Below, in pieces: positions 39,088 to 46,926 of a stretch of 64,000 nucleotides of DNA. The stretch comes from Streptomyces sp. A2-16 (GTDB taxonomy: Bacteria; Actinomycetota; Actinomycetes; Streptomycetales; Streptomycetaceae). Where the stretch lies: NCBI RefSeq assembly GCF_018128905.1, contig NZ_CP063808.1, positions 1,922,001 to 1,986,000 of the forward strand, in the 5' to 3' direction. Position 1 is the first letter of the stretch. Every line of letters begins with the position of its first letter. The translations under genes were made by a program, and so were the position numbers. The notes under the pieces were generated by a model. It saw nothing but the letters and a program-made list of their open reading frames with translations. It had not been told where the DNA came from and did no database searches.

Positions 39088-39876
39088 ATGACGCTGCTCG
39101 CACATGACCGTTACTGCGACGAGATCGCCCATCAGGTGGGCCGGTTGAGGGCCGTGGTGACCTCCGGGGCCGACCTGGCGGTGACCGTGCCGACGTGCCC
39201 GGACTGGTCGCTGGAGCGGCTGGTGAGGCACACCGGGGGCGCTCTGCGCTGGGTGGAGCTGATGGTGCGGACCCGGGCCCAGGAGGAAGTGCCCGAGGAG
39301 CAGGTGCCGTCGGGGGAGGGGCCCGAGGACGCGGGTGAGCTGGACGCGTGGCTCGCCGAGACCGGCGACATGCTCGTCGCCGCGCTGCGGGAGGCCGGGC
39401 CGGACACCGAGGTGTGGTCCTGGGCCGGGGTTCCCACCTCCGGGTTCTGGGCCCGGCGGATGGCGCACGAGCTGACCGTCCACCGCGCCGACGCCACGCT
39501 CGCCGCCGGGCTGCCCTACGAGGTCGCCCCGGAGATCGCCGCCGACGCGATCGACGAGTGGCTGCAGATCGTGGAGTTCGTGCAGCGGACCATGCCGCAC
39601 GACGAGGCACGGGAGCTGCGCGGGCCGGGGCGGAGCATCCATCTGCACGCCACCGACACGGCCGCGGAGCTGAACGCGGAGTGGCTGATCGGATTCACCG
39701 AGGACGTCATCGCCTGGCGGCGCGGGCACGAGAAGGCGACCGTCGCGCTGCGGGGGCCGCTGACCTCGGTCATGCTCGCCTTCTACCGCCGACTGCCGCT
39801 GGACAGCCCGGAGTTGGAGGTGCTCGGAGAGCGCCGGCTGCTGGAGTTCTGGCTGGAGCGGGCGAGCTTCGGGTGA
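39088..39876 (+). CDS. Maleylpyruvate isomerase-family mycothiol-dependent protein
   Basis: 262 residues. N-terminal DinB-like four-helix metal-binding domain: CPDWSLERLVRHTGG and MAHELTVHRADA supply histidines of the metal site, followed by a C-terminal MDMPI domain. Such proteins use mycothiol as co-thiol, as expected in actinobacteria; the substrate is unknown. ATG 39088 has GTGCGGGGC upstream. Confidence 0.85.
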   Translation: MTLLAHDRYCDEIAHQVGRLRAVVTSGADLAVTVPTCPDWSLERLVRHTGGALRWVELMVRTRAQEEVPEEQVPSGEGPEDAGELDAWLAETGDMLVAALREAGPDTEVWSWAGVPTSGFWARRMAHELTVHRADATLAAGLPYEVAPEIAADAIDEWLQIVEFVQRTMPHDEARELRGPGRSIHLHATDTAAELNAEWLIGFTEDVIAWRRGHEKATVALRGPLTSVMLAFYRRLPLDSPELEVLGERRLLEFWLERASFG

Positions 39877-39941
39877 CCCGGGGGAGCGGGCGCCAAGGGG
39901 AGGGGTGAACCTCGTGCCGGTGGGTTTCCGGTGAACATGGC

Positions 39942-39974
39942 GACGGCCCGCCCCCGTTGGAGGGACGGGCCGTC
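39942..39974. terminator. Bidirectional terminator
   Basis: GACGGCCCG (39942-39950) pairs with CGGGCCGTC (39966-39974), with inner CCC/GGG pairing. It is 16 bases after the stop of the minus-strand sortase substrate gene and 65 bases after the isomerase-like gene. Confidence 0.65.
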
Positions 39975-39989
39975 GAAATGCTGTGGGCG

Positions 39990-40685
39990 TCAGCGGGAGC
40001 TGCTCGCTCCACGGCGGCGCAGGCCGAAGAAGACCGCTCCGCCGCCGATCGCCACGAGCGCGATCGCGATCCCGGCGATCAGACCGGTGTTGGAGTTGGC
40101 GCCGGTCTCGGCGAGGTTGGAGTCACCGGCGGCCGGCGACGGGGCGTTGCTCTCGACGGTCGCCGGGGCGGTGGTGCCCTCGGAGGCCGACGGGGTCGGG
40201 GTCGGGGACTCCTCGGCCGGGGTGCTGGCGGAGTCCGACGGGGTGGGCGTGGGCGTCGGGGTCGGCGTGTCCTCGGTCTTGCAGGCGGTCGCCGGGGTGA
40301 TCAGGTTCGGCTTGATGTCCTCGCCCTTGATGTAGGGCAGGGCCTCGACGTGGATGCGGTACTCGGCGTTGGGCGCCCAGTCCTCCTCGAAGGTGATGGT
40401 GGTTCCGTCCTTGGAACCCTTCACCGTCTGCTCGCCGACCTTCTTGGCGTCGGCGCCGTTGTTCTGGAGGTACACGGACACCGTGGCCTCGACACCGGCC
40501 TTGTCCACGTCGGTGACGGTGATGACACCCTTCTCGCCGTCACACTTGGCCTCGGCGGAGAACTCCTTGATGTTGCAGGCAAGGGCGTTGCTGGAGGCGC
40601 TGAGCACGATCGCGGTCGAGGCGGCGGCGACGCCGAGGAAGCGCGCGGCGCGGGAGGTGCGGCGGGATATGGGCGTGAATGCCAC
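39990..40685 (-). CDS. LAETG-anchored cell-wall surface protein (sortase substrate)
   Basis: 231 residues: Tat/Sec-like signal peptide with Arg-rich start and hydrophobic core to about residue 36 (ending NALA), a ~110-residue exported domain, a Thr/Pro/Ser stalk ([10 protein letters not shown]), then LAETG at residues 191-195, a hydrophobic helix and RRRGASSSR. The LAxTG motif is that recognised by Streptomyces class E sortases. GTG start with GAAGGA upstream. It is transcribed from a strong vegetative-type promoter. Confidence 0.9.
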   Translation of the reverse strand: MAFTPISRRTSRAARFLGVAAASTAIVLSASSNALACNIKEFSAEAKCDGEKGVITVTDVDKAGVEATVSVYLQNNGADAKKVGEQTVKGSKDGTTITFEEDWAPNAEYRIHVEALPYIKGEDIKPNLITPATACKTEDTPTPTPTPTPSDSASTPAEESPTPTPSASEGTTAPATVESNAPSPAAGDSNLAETGANSNTGLIAGIAIALVAIGGGAVFFGLRRRGASSSR

Positions 40686-40766
40686 GTTCGTCCTTCACGG
40701 GGTGCGCAAATGCGGGGGGTTGAGAGGATGGTGATGTGTCCTCACCATCCCCACGAGTCTCACAGG

Positions 40767-40794
40767 TCTATAAGCGCTGCATAAGAAGTGTCAA
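40767..40794 (-). promoter_or_regulatory. Consensus-like promoter of the sortase substrate gene
   Basis: On the minus strand, TTGACA (40794-40789) and TATAGA (40772-40767) are separated by 16 bases, very close to the vegetative sigma consensus and unusually AT-rich for this genome. The expected start is near 40760, giving a ~75-base leader. A palindrome lies just upstream. Confidence 0.75.
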
Positions 40795-40797
40795 CGT

Positions 40798-40810
40798 GTA
40801 GGCGCCCTAC
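40798..40810. promoter_or_regulatory. Palindrome GTAGG-CGC-CCTAC
   Basis: Perfect 5-bp inverted repeat with a 3-base centre, 4 bases upstream of the -35 of the promoter for the surface protein gene. It could be an activator or repressor site. Not recognised. Confidence 0.35.
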
Positions 40811-40832
40811 AACCGTTGGCTTTGCATTCTTA

Positions 40833-41954
40833 TTACCGTGTGAGACGTTTCAGTGCCGCCGGAGCCTCCTCGATCCGGTCAACCAGGGCGATTCGGGCCT
40901 CCATTGACCGCTCCCGCGCCAGCGCCTGGAGCAGCGGCCAGGTGGGCAGCTTCTCCGTCCAGTGCACGCGGTTCACGAGCACCATCGGCGTGGGCTCGCC
41001 GCGCGACTCGTAGTAGTTGGGCGTCGCGTTGTCGAAGATCTCCTGCACGGTGCCGGCGGCGCCCGGCAGGAACACGACGCCCGCGGTGGAGCGGGCCAGC
41101 AGACCGTCCTCGCGGGTGGCGTTGGCGAAGTACTTGCCGATGTGCGAGGCGAAGGCGTTCGGCGGCTCGTGCCCGTAGAACCAGGTCGGGATGCCGACGG
41201 AGTGACCGCCCCGGGGCCACCGGGCGCGGACCTCGAAGGCGGCGCGCGCCCAGTCGGTGATCGAGGGCGTGAACGACGGCGCCTTGGCGAGTAGTTCGCA
41301 CGCCTCGTCCAGCATGCTGTCCTCGAAGGGGGCCGCGTGGGCGCCGAGGTTGGCGGCCTCCATCGCGCCCGGCCCGCCCCCGGTGGCCACGGTGAACCCG
41401 GCCCGGGTCAGCTCGCGGCCGAGTCGGGCGGCGCCGGCGTAGGCCTCCGTGCCCCGGGCCATCGCGTGACCGCCCATCACCCCCACGACTTTCGCGCCGC
41501 GCAGGAGTTCGTCGAGGGCGTCGGAGACGGCGTCGTCGTGGACGGAGCGCAGCATCGACGCGTATATGTCGCCGTCGGCCCTGGTGCGCTGGAACCAGGC
41601 GTAGGCGAGCGCGTCGGGCGTCTGCTCGTAGCCCTTCTCCAGCCCGTCGAACAACTCCTCGGGGGAGTAGAGCAGTCCGCGGTACGGGTCGAAGGGCAGG
41701 CCCGGGACGGGCGGGAAGACCAGGGCGCCGTCCGTGCGCAGCTTCTCTGCCGCGTTCTCCCGCATCGGGCAGCCGAGGAAGACGGCGCCCGCGGTGTCGG
41801 TGGCGAGCAATTCCCTTGTCCGGTCGGTCAGATCGACGGACTGGACGCGGAAGCCGGTGAGGGAGCCGCGGGTCGAGACGACCGCGTCGAACTCCTCGAC
41901 GGTCTCGATCTCACGGTCGTCGTGATGTGCCGCATGGGCGGGGCTCGTCTGCAC
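40833..41954 (-). CDS. LOG-family (SLOG) nucleotide-binding protein
   Basis: 373 residues. The C-terminal domain (from about 150) is a Rossmann-like LOG domain with GGHAMARGTEAY, GGGPGAMEAANLGA and the PGGxGT-like element LPGAAGTVQEIFD, where the second Gly is replaced by Ala. LOG proteins are often phosphoribohydrolases acting on nucleoside monophosphates; this longer form has an N-terminal domain of unknown role. Catalytic function is therefore uncertain. Confidence 0.75.
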   Translation of the reverse strand: MQTSPAHAAHHDDREIETVEEFDAVVSTRGSLTGFRVQSVDLTDRTRELLATDTAGAVFLGCPMRENAAEKLRTDGALVFPPVPGLPFDPYRGLLYSPEELFDGLEKGYEQTPDALAYAWFQRTRADGDIYASMLRSVHDDAVSDALDELLRGAKVVGVMGGHAMARGTEAYAGAARLGRELTRAGFTVATGGGPGAMEAANLGAHAAPFEDSMLDEACELLAKAPSFTPSITDWARAAFEVRARWPRGGHSVGIPTWFYGHEPPNAFASHIGKYFANATREDGLLARSTAGVVFLPGAAGTVQEIFDNATPNYYESRGEPTPMVLVNRVHWTEKLPTWPLLQALARERSMEARIALVDRIEEAPAALKRLTR

Positions 41955-42002
41955 CCGCCCATGCTTGCACGCCCTGTTCCGGCCGGTGTCGCGACCCGGG
42001 GG

Positions 42003-42422
42003 TCAGCCCTGGATCGCCGCCGGGTCCATCCAGATGACCTCCCAGGTGTGGCCGTCGAGGTCGTCGAAGGAGCGGCCGTACATGAAACCGTGGTCCTGGG
42101 TCTCGCCGGAGGGGGAGCCGCCCGCCGCGAGCGCCTTGTCGACCAGTTCGTCCACCTTCGCGCGGCTCTCCGCGCTCAGCGCGACCAGGACCTCGCTGGT
42201 CTGTGTGGCGTCCGCGATCTCCTTCTTGGTGAAGGTCGCGTAGAAGGGCTTCGTGAGCAGCATCGCGACGATGGTGTCACTGATCACCACCGAGGCCGCA
42301 TTGTCGTCGCTGAACTGCGGGTTGAGCGAGTAGCCGAGCTCCGTGAAGAACTTCTTCGAGGCATCGAGGTCGTTCACGGGCAGGTTGACGAAGATCATCT
42401 GCTGGTAGGCCGGCGCAGTCAT
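42003..42422 (-). CDS. VOC-family (glyoxalase/bleomycin-resistance-like) protein
   Basis: 139 residues with a vicinal-oxygen-chelate fold (MIFVNLPVNDLDASKKFF start and DGHTWEVIWMDP at the end). Substrate not identified. ATG 42422 is used because GGGAGAG is well placed before it; an earlier in-frame ATG would add only MGETP. Confidence 0.85.
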   Translation of the reverse strand: MTAPAYQQMIFVNLPVNDLDASKKFFTELGYSLNPQFSDDNAASVVISDTIVAMLLTKPFYATFTKKEIADATQTSEVLVALSAESRAKVDELVDKALAAGGSPSGETQDHGFMYGRSFDDLDGHTWEVIWMDPAAIQG

Positions 42423-42507
42423 CGGAGTCTCTCCCATCGGGTGCGTGCTGTACGGGGGGTAGACGGGCGGGTGCGGCGGAACTCATCGGTGGGGAGAGAG
42501 TTTTTTC

Positions 42508-43929
42508 TCAGGACGTCAGCGGGAGGGCCGCCAGCTCGGCCACGACCAGGGTGAGCGGGCCGAAGAGGGCCAGCAGGGCGCCGGCGCGGAGGGCCGCGGC
42601 ACTGCGCAGCATGGTCGCGGGGGCGCCGAGGCGGAGCAGCGCGGCCGTGGTGTCCGACCTCGCGTGCTTCGCCTCCACGGCGGCCGTCAGCAGCGTGGCG
42701 AGGGCGCAGCCCGTCACGAGGAGCAGGCCGAGGGTCGTCAGGGGGCCGACCTCGGGGCTCGTGGGGTCGTACAGCGTGGTCATGGCGTAGGCGCCGGAGG
42801 TCACCGCGCAGACGATGCCCAGGGGCCGGCCGATCCGGGTGGACTCCGCCATGAGGACTCTGCCGGCGAGGAGACGGAGCGCGCCGGGCCGGGTGGACTG
42901 CAGGAGACGGCCGCACAGGTGGGTGAGGCCGGGCCCCGCGATCGCCAGCCCTGCGGCGGTGAGGAGCCAGCCGACGAGGACGGAGGGAGTGCCCACGAGA
43001 CCGCCGGGCAGGGGGGTGGCCGCAGCGGTTCCCTGCCGGTTGGCGTACGCCTCCACGGCGAGCCCCGCGGCGAGGACGGCGATGCCCCAGGGCAGGCCCT
43101 TGGGGGCTTCCCGGAGGGCGGGGAGCGCCTCCGGGGCGAGGTCCTCGGACCGGTTGCCGTCGATCCTGTGGTCCTCGGTCCGGGTGTCCGCGGCCCGGGC
43201 GTCCTCGGCGGGGGCCGCTGTTGGGGCGTTGTCGCTCGCCCGCGTCCGCGGGGTGCCGTCCCGCTGCGGGGCGGGAGCCGTCCCGGCGGTACGACCGGCC
43301 GCGGCGGAGTGACCCCGGAAGCGGCCGTACGCCCCGAAGGTCTCCCGGGCCGCCGTCCTGCCGTACGCCCCGAAGCGGCCGTACGACCGTGCCTCCCTCC
43401 TTGCCGCCGCCGGTCTGTCGTCCCGGGGCCGCAGGACGAGTCCCACCGTCACCGACGCGATCGCCGGGACCAGGCCCAGCAGGGTCAGGGCCGCCGGCAG
43501 GGGGAGGGGGGCGTCCGCCGCCAGGAAGTCCGCCGCCGCCCCGTCGAAGGGCATGCCCGTCAGATCGCCCCGCAGATGGAGGAAGAAGAGCAGCGCCAGC
43601 ATCGAGCCGAGCGTGCAGGACAGGGCCGTCGTCGTGGCCGTGACGGCCATCAGGCGGGCCGGTCCCAGGCCGATCGCCGCGAGACCGGGGCGGGGGCGGG
43701 TGCCCGGGTCGGTACGGGCGACCGCCAGGCTGAAGTGGACGGTCGCCGCCAGCGGAGTCAGGCACCAGGCCAGCCGGAGGAGGGCACCGGACGGGTCCTC
43801 GGGGTGGCTGATCGCGTGGCCGAGGGTGCACAGGAGGAGGAAACCCGTGCCCGCCGAGGCGAGCGCCACCAGAAGGCGGCGCAGCTGTACGGCGGGACGG
43901 GCGCCCCGGGTCAGACGGAGAGCGAGCAC
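42508..43929 (-). CDS. ABC transporter permease (FtsX-like)
   Basis: 473 residues with about 8 hydrophobic segments, split by a ~90-residue Arg/Ala/Thr-rich cytoplasmic stretch in the middle (residues about 165-250). Permease of the pair with the ATPase upstream; no recognised substrate. GTG 43929 is preceded by GGAAGG and overlaps the ATPase stop by 19 bases. A longer frame on this strand runs through the ATPase gene but is a shadow. Confidence 0.8.
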   Translation of the reverse strand: MLALRLTRGARPAVQLRRLLVALASAGTGFLLLCTLGHAISHPEDPSGALLRLAWCLTPLAATVHFSLAVARTDPGTRPRPGLAAIGLGPARLMAVTATTTALSCTLGSMLALLFFLHLRGDLTGMPFDGAAADFLAADAPLPLPAALTLLGLVPAIASVTVGLVLRPRDDRPAAARREARSYGRFGAYGRTAARETFGAYGRFRGHSAAAGRTAGTAPAPQRDGTPRTRASDNAPTAAPAEDARAADTRTEDHRIDGNRSEDLAPEALPALREAPKGLPWGIAVLAAGLAVEAYANRQGTAAATPLPGGLVGTPSVLVGWLLTAAGLAIAGPGLTHLCGRLLQSTRPGALRLLAGRVLMAESTRIGRPLGIVCAVTSGAYAMTTLYDPTSPEVGPLTTLGLLLVTGCALATLLTAAVEAKHARSDTTAALLRLGAPATMLRSAAALRAGALLALFGPLTLVVAELAALPLTS

Positions 43930-44651
43930 GCGGTACGGCCTTCCGAGTCGGCCATCGGGGGCAGGTGCACGGTGTTCACCCGGCGTCCGTCCAGGAGGGT
44001 GACCGTGCGGTCCGCCAGGGCTGCGGTGTCGGGGTCGTGCGTCGCCAGGACCACGGTGATGGCGTGGGAGCGGGCGGCCGTCGTGAGCGTTCGCAGTACG
44101 TGTGCGCGGTCCGCCCGGTGCAGGGGAGCCGTCGGTTCGTCCGCGAACAGGACCGACGGGGCCGGGGCCAGGGCGCGGGCGATGCAGACGCGCTGGCGTT
44201 CGGACTGGGTCAGCTCGTGCGGGCGCCTGCGGGTCCGGTCGCCGATGTCGAGGCGCTCCAGCCACTCCAGCGCGGCCGTCCGTGCCCGTCGGCGGCCGGT
44301 GCCGCGCAGCATGAGGGGCAGGGCGGCGTTCTCCCAGGCGTTGAGCTCCGGGACGAGCACCGGGGCCGGGTCGATCCAGCCGAAGCGGTCTCGGCGCAGG
44401 CGCTCGCGGGTCATCGGGCCCATGGTGTGCACGGGCGCGCTGTTGAACCAGACCTCGCCTCGTTGGGCCGGCGTGAGTCCCGCGAGGCAGCTGAGCAGTG
44501 CGGTCTTGCCGCTGCCGCGTGGGCCGGTCACGGCGAGGATCTCGCCCTCGCGCACTCCGAGGGAGACGCCCTGGAGGGCCGGTGAGCCGTCGCGGTGGGT
44601 GAAGTGCAGGGAGCGTGCCCAGAGCACATCGTTGTCGGGCGGGGCCTCCAT
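43911..44651 (-). CDS. ABC transporter ATP-binding protein with degenerate signature
   Basis: 246 residues, LolD/MacB-like. Walker A GPRGSGKT near residue 43, Walker B VLFADEPTAPL with the catalytic Glu. The usual LSGGQ signature is replaced by LTQSERQR, which may alter ATPase activity. ATG 44651 has GAGGTG 8 bases upstream. It is followed at once by its permease. Confidence 0.85.
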   Translation of the reverse strand: MEAPPDNDVLWARSLHFTHRDGSPALQGVSLGVREGEILAVTGPRGSGKTALLSCLAGLTPAQRGEVWFNSAPVHTMGPMTRERLRRDRFGWIDPAPVLVPELNAWENAALPLMLRGTGRRRARTAALEWLERLDIGDRTRRRPHELTQSERQRVCIARALAPAPSVLFADEPTAPLHRADRAHVLRTLTTAARSHAITVVLATHDPDTAALADRTVTLLDGRRVNTVHLPPMADSEGRTACSLSV

Positions 44652-44769
44652 GGGCGTACACCTCGTTCTGGTCCGTTGTGCCTTGCAATCCCCCGTGCGG
44701 GGGAACGAAAGCAGGGCCGATCGGTTACCAGGCACGCTAAGGAGACGGGGGCGGGACGCCGTACAGCAC

Positions 44770-44818
44770 ACGGCCCGGGGTGCTCGCCTGTCACTCGGAC
44801 GGGCGCACCCCGGGCCGT
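44770..44818. terminator. Perfect 14-bp stem terminator
   Basis: ACGGCCCGGGGTGC (44770-44783) pairs fully with GCACCCCGGGCCGT (44805-44818), 21-base loop. It lies 24 bases beyond the stop of the minus-strand aminotransferase and upstream of the ABC gene pair. Confidence 0.75.
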
Positions 44819-44841
44819 ACAATCCGCTGAATCGCCGAGGG

Positions 44842-46206
44842 CTAGAGCTTCGTCCAGGCCTCGGTGAGGGTCGCGCGCAGGATCTGCTCGATCTCGTCGA
44901 AGGTCCCCTGGTCGGAGATCAGCGGCGGGGCGAGCTGGACGACCGGGTCACCGCGGTCGTCGGCACGGCAGTACAGGCCGTTGTCGTACAGCGCCTTGGA
45001 GAGGAAGCCGTAGAGGACCCGCTCGGTCTCCTCGTCGTTGAAGGACTCCTTCGTCGCCTTGTCCTTGACGAGCTCGATGCCGTAGAAGAAGCCGTTGCCG
45101 CGGACGTCGCCGACGATCGGCAGGTCGTGCAGCTTCTCCAGGGTCGAGCGGAACGCGCCCTCGTTGTCCAGGACGTGCTGGTTGAGGTTCTCGCGCTCGA
45201 ACAGGTCGAGGTTGGCGAGGCCGACCGCGGCGGAGACCGGGTGGCCGCCGAAGGTGTAGCCGTGCAGGAAGGTGTTCTCGCCCTTGTAGAACGGCTCGGC
45301 CAGACGGTCGGAGATGATGCAGGCGCCGATCGGGGAGTAGCCCGAGGTCATGCCCTTGGCGCAGGTGATCATGTCCGGGACGTAGTCGAACTTGTCGCAG
45401 GCGAACATCGTGCCCAGGCGGCCGAAGGCGCAGATGACCTCGTCCGAGACCAGCAGGACGTCGTACTGGTCGCAGATCTCGCGGACGCGCTGGAAGTAGC
45501 CGGGCGGGGGCGGGAAGCAGCCGCCCGCGTTCTGCACGGGCTCCAGGAAGACCGCCGCGACCGTGTCCGGGCCCTCGAAGAGGATCTGCTGCTCGATCTG
45601 GTCGGCGGCCCAGCGGCCGAAGGCCTCCGGGTCGTCGCCGAAGAGCGGGGCGCGGTAGATGTTGGTGTTCGGGACCTTGTGCGCGCCCGGCACCAGCGGC
45701 TCGAAAGGGGCCTTCAGGGCCGGCAGACCGGTGATCGACAGGGCGCCCTGCGGGGTGCCGTGGTAGGCGACCGCGCGGGAGATGACCTTGTGCTTGGTGG
45801 GCTTGCCGGTGAGCTTGAAGTACTGCTTGGCGAGCTTCCAGGCGGTCTCGACCGCCTCGCCGCCGCCGGTGGTGAAGAAGACCTTGTTGAGGTCGCCGGG
45901 CGCGTGCTGCGCGAGGCGCTCCGCGAGCTCGACGGCCTTCGGGTGGGCGTAGGACCACACCGGGAAGAACGCCAGGTCCTGGGCCTGCTTGAAGGCGGCC
46001 TCGGCCAGTTCCGTGCGGCCGTGACCGGCCTGGACCACGAACAGGCCCGCGAGACCGTCGAGGTAGCGCCTGCCCTTGTCGTCGTAGATGTAGGTGCCCT
46101 CGCCCCGGACGATGGTCGGGACCGGGGAGTTCTCGTACGAGGACATGCGGGTGAAGTGCATCCACAGGTGGTCGTACGCGGTGCGGCTGAGGTCCTTGGA
46201 GCTCAC
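44842..46206 (-). CDS. Class III PLP aminotransferase, putrescine/GABA-type
   Basis: 454 residues, fold type I aminotransferase with the PLP lysine in TCAKGMTSGYSP, TTGGGEAVE for phosphate binding and the Asp in LLVSDEVICAFGR. By context (AsnC regulator, aldehyde dehydrogenase, polyamine binding proteins) it should convert putrescine to 4-aminobutyraldehyde. In Streptomyces, published work on polyamine use places such an enzyme at this locus. GTG 46206 start; a 17-bp tandem duplication lies across it. Confidence 0.85.
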   Translation of the reverse strand: MSSKDLSRTAYDHLWMHFTRMSSYENSPVPTIVRGEGTYIYDDKGRRYLDGLAGLFVVQAGHGRTELAEAAFKQAQDLAFFPVWSYAHPKAVELAERLAQHAPGDLNKVFFTTGGGEAVETAWKLAKQYFKLTGKPTKHKVISRAVAYHGTPQGALSITGLPALKAPFEPLVPGAHKVPNTNIYRAPLFGDDPEAFGRWAADQIEQQILFEGPDTVAAVFLEPVQNAGGCFPPPPGYFQRVREICDQYDVLLVSDEVICAFGRLGTMFACDKFDYVPDMITCAKGMTSGYSPIGACIISDRLAEPFYKGENTFLHGYTFGGHPVSAAVGLANLDLFERENLNQHVLDNEGAFRSTLEKLHDLPIVGDVRGNGFFYGIELVKDKATKESFNDEETERVLYGFLSKALYDNGLYCRADDRGDPVVQLAPPLISDQGTFDEIEQILRATLTEAWTKL

Positions 46207-46234
46207 GGTTATCGGGTCCTCACGGTTATCGGGT
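46202..46234 (-). repeat. 17-bp tandem duplication at the aminotransferase start
   Basis: On the minus strand ACCCGATAACCGTGAGG is present twice in a row, the last base of the second copy differing. The first copy contains the AsnC stop (TAA); the second contains the aminotransferase GTG. The junction makes GAGGA 10 bases before the GTG, a plausible ribosome site. Confidence 0.85.
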
Positions 46235-46756
46235 TCCCCACATGTAGGTCTGCTTCTTGAGCTTCAGATAGACGAAGCTCTCGGTCGAGCGCACTCCGGG
46301 GATGGCCCGGATGCGTCGGTTGATGACCTCCAGCAGGTGGTCGTCGTCCTCGCAGACGATCTCCACCATCAGGTCGAAGGAGCCGGCGGTCATCACGACG
46401 TACTCGCACTCGGACATGGAGGTCAGCGCGTCGGCCACGGACTCGACATCGCCCTCGACGTGGATACCGACCATTGCCTGGCGCCGGAAGCCCACGGTGA
46501 GCGGGTCCGTGACGGCGACGATCTGCATCACGCCCTGGTCGAGCAGCTTCTGGACGCGCTGGCGCACGGCCGCCTCGGACAGGCCCACGGCCTTGCCGAT
46601 CGCGGCGTACGGACGGCGGCCGTCCTCCTGGAGCTGTTCGATGATGGCGAGGGAGACGGCGTCCAGGTTCGGGCTGCTGCCGTTCCTGGACTCGCTCCTG
46701 GACTCGCGGGAGTCCCTGGGGTCTGCACTTCGACTGGCCACGAGCTCACTGTGCAC
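46226..46756 (-). CDS. AsnC/Lrp-family transcriptional regulator
   Basis: 176 residues: N-terminal Ser/Arg-rich tail, winged-helix HTH (RPYAAIGKAVGLSEAAVRQR) and an AsnC ligand domain from about residue 95. It is co-directional with the aminotransferase and divergent from the aldehyde dehydrogenase, so it probably responds to a polyamine catabolite. GTG 46756 matches the conserved VHSELV start as I recall it; a longer reading from TTG 46777 is possible. Confidence 0.88.
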   Translation of the reverse strand: MHSELVASRSADPRDSRESRSESRNGSSPNLDAVSLAIIEQLQEDGRRPYAAIGKAVGLSEAAVRQRVQKLLDQGVMQIVAVTDPLTVGFRRQAMVGIHVEGDVESVADALTSMSECEYVVMTAGSFDLMVEIVCEDDDHLLEVINRRIRAIPGVRSTESFVYLKLKKQTYMWGTR

Positions 46757-46851
46757 GACGTCTCGTCGGTTCCGCAAGGTTGAGGCGATGAAATTCGTTG
46801 TTTACACGTCCGAGACCTGCGGATTTCGCAGCCTTGGCGGGATCGGGGGTG

Positions 46852-46879
46852 TTGAAAACGTGGGCCTGGCGATTAGGGT
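46852..46879 (+). promoter_or_regulatory. Promoter of the aldehyde dehydrogenase gene
   Basis: TTGAAA (46852-46857), 16-base spacer, TAGGGT (46874-46879), giving a predicted start near 46886 and a ~40-base leader. It is in the 170-base divergent region that presumably binds the AsnC-type regulator. Confidence 0.6.
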
Positions 46880-46926
46880 GGATGTCTCAGCCAGTGGACA
46901 GTTCCAACCCCCTCAGGAGGCCGGCA

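Noticed and set aside
42664..46260. Plus-strand open frame of about 1200 codons antisense to the ABC and aminotransferase genes
   Set aside because: Low-complexity, no motifs; the minus-strand genes have clear families.
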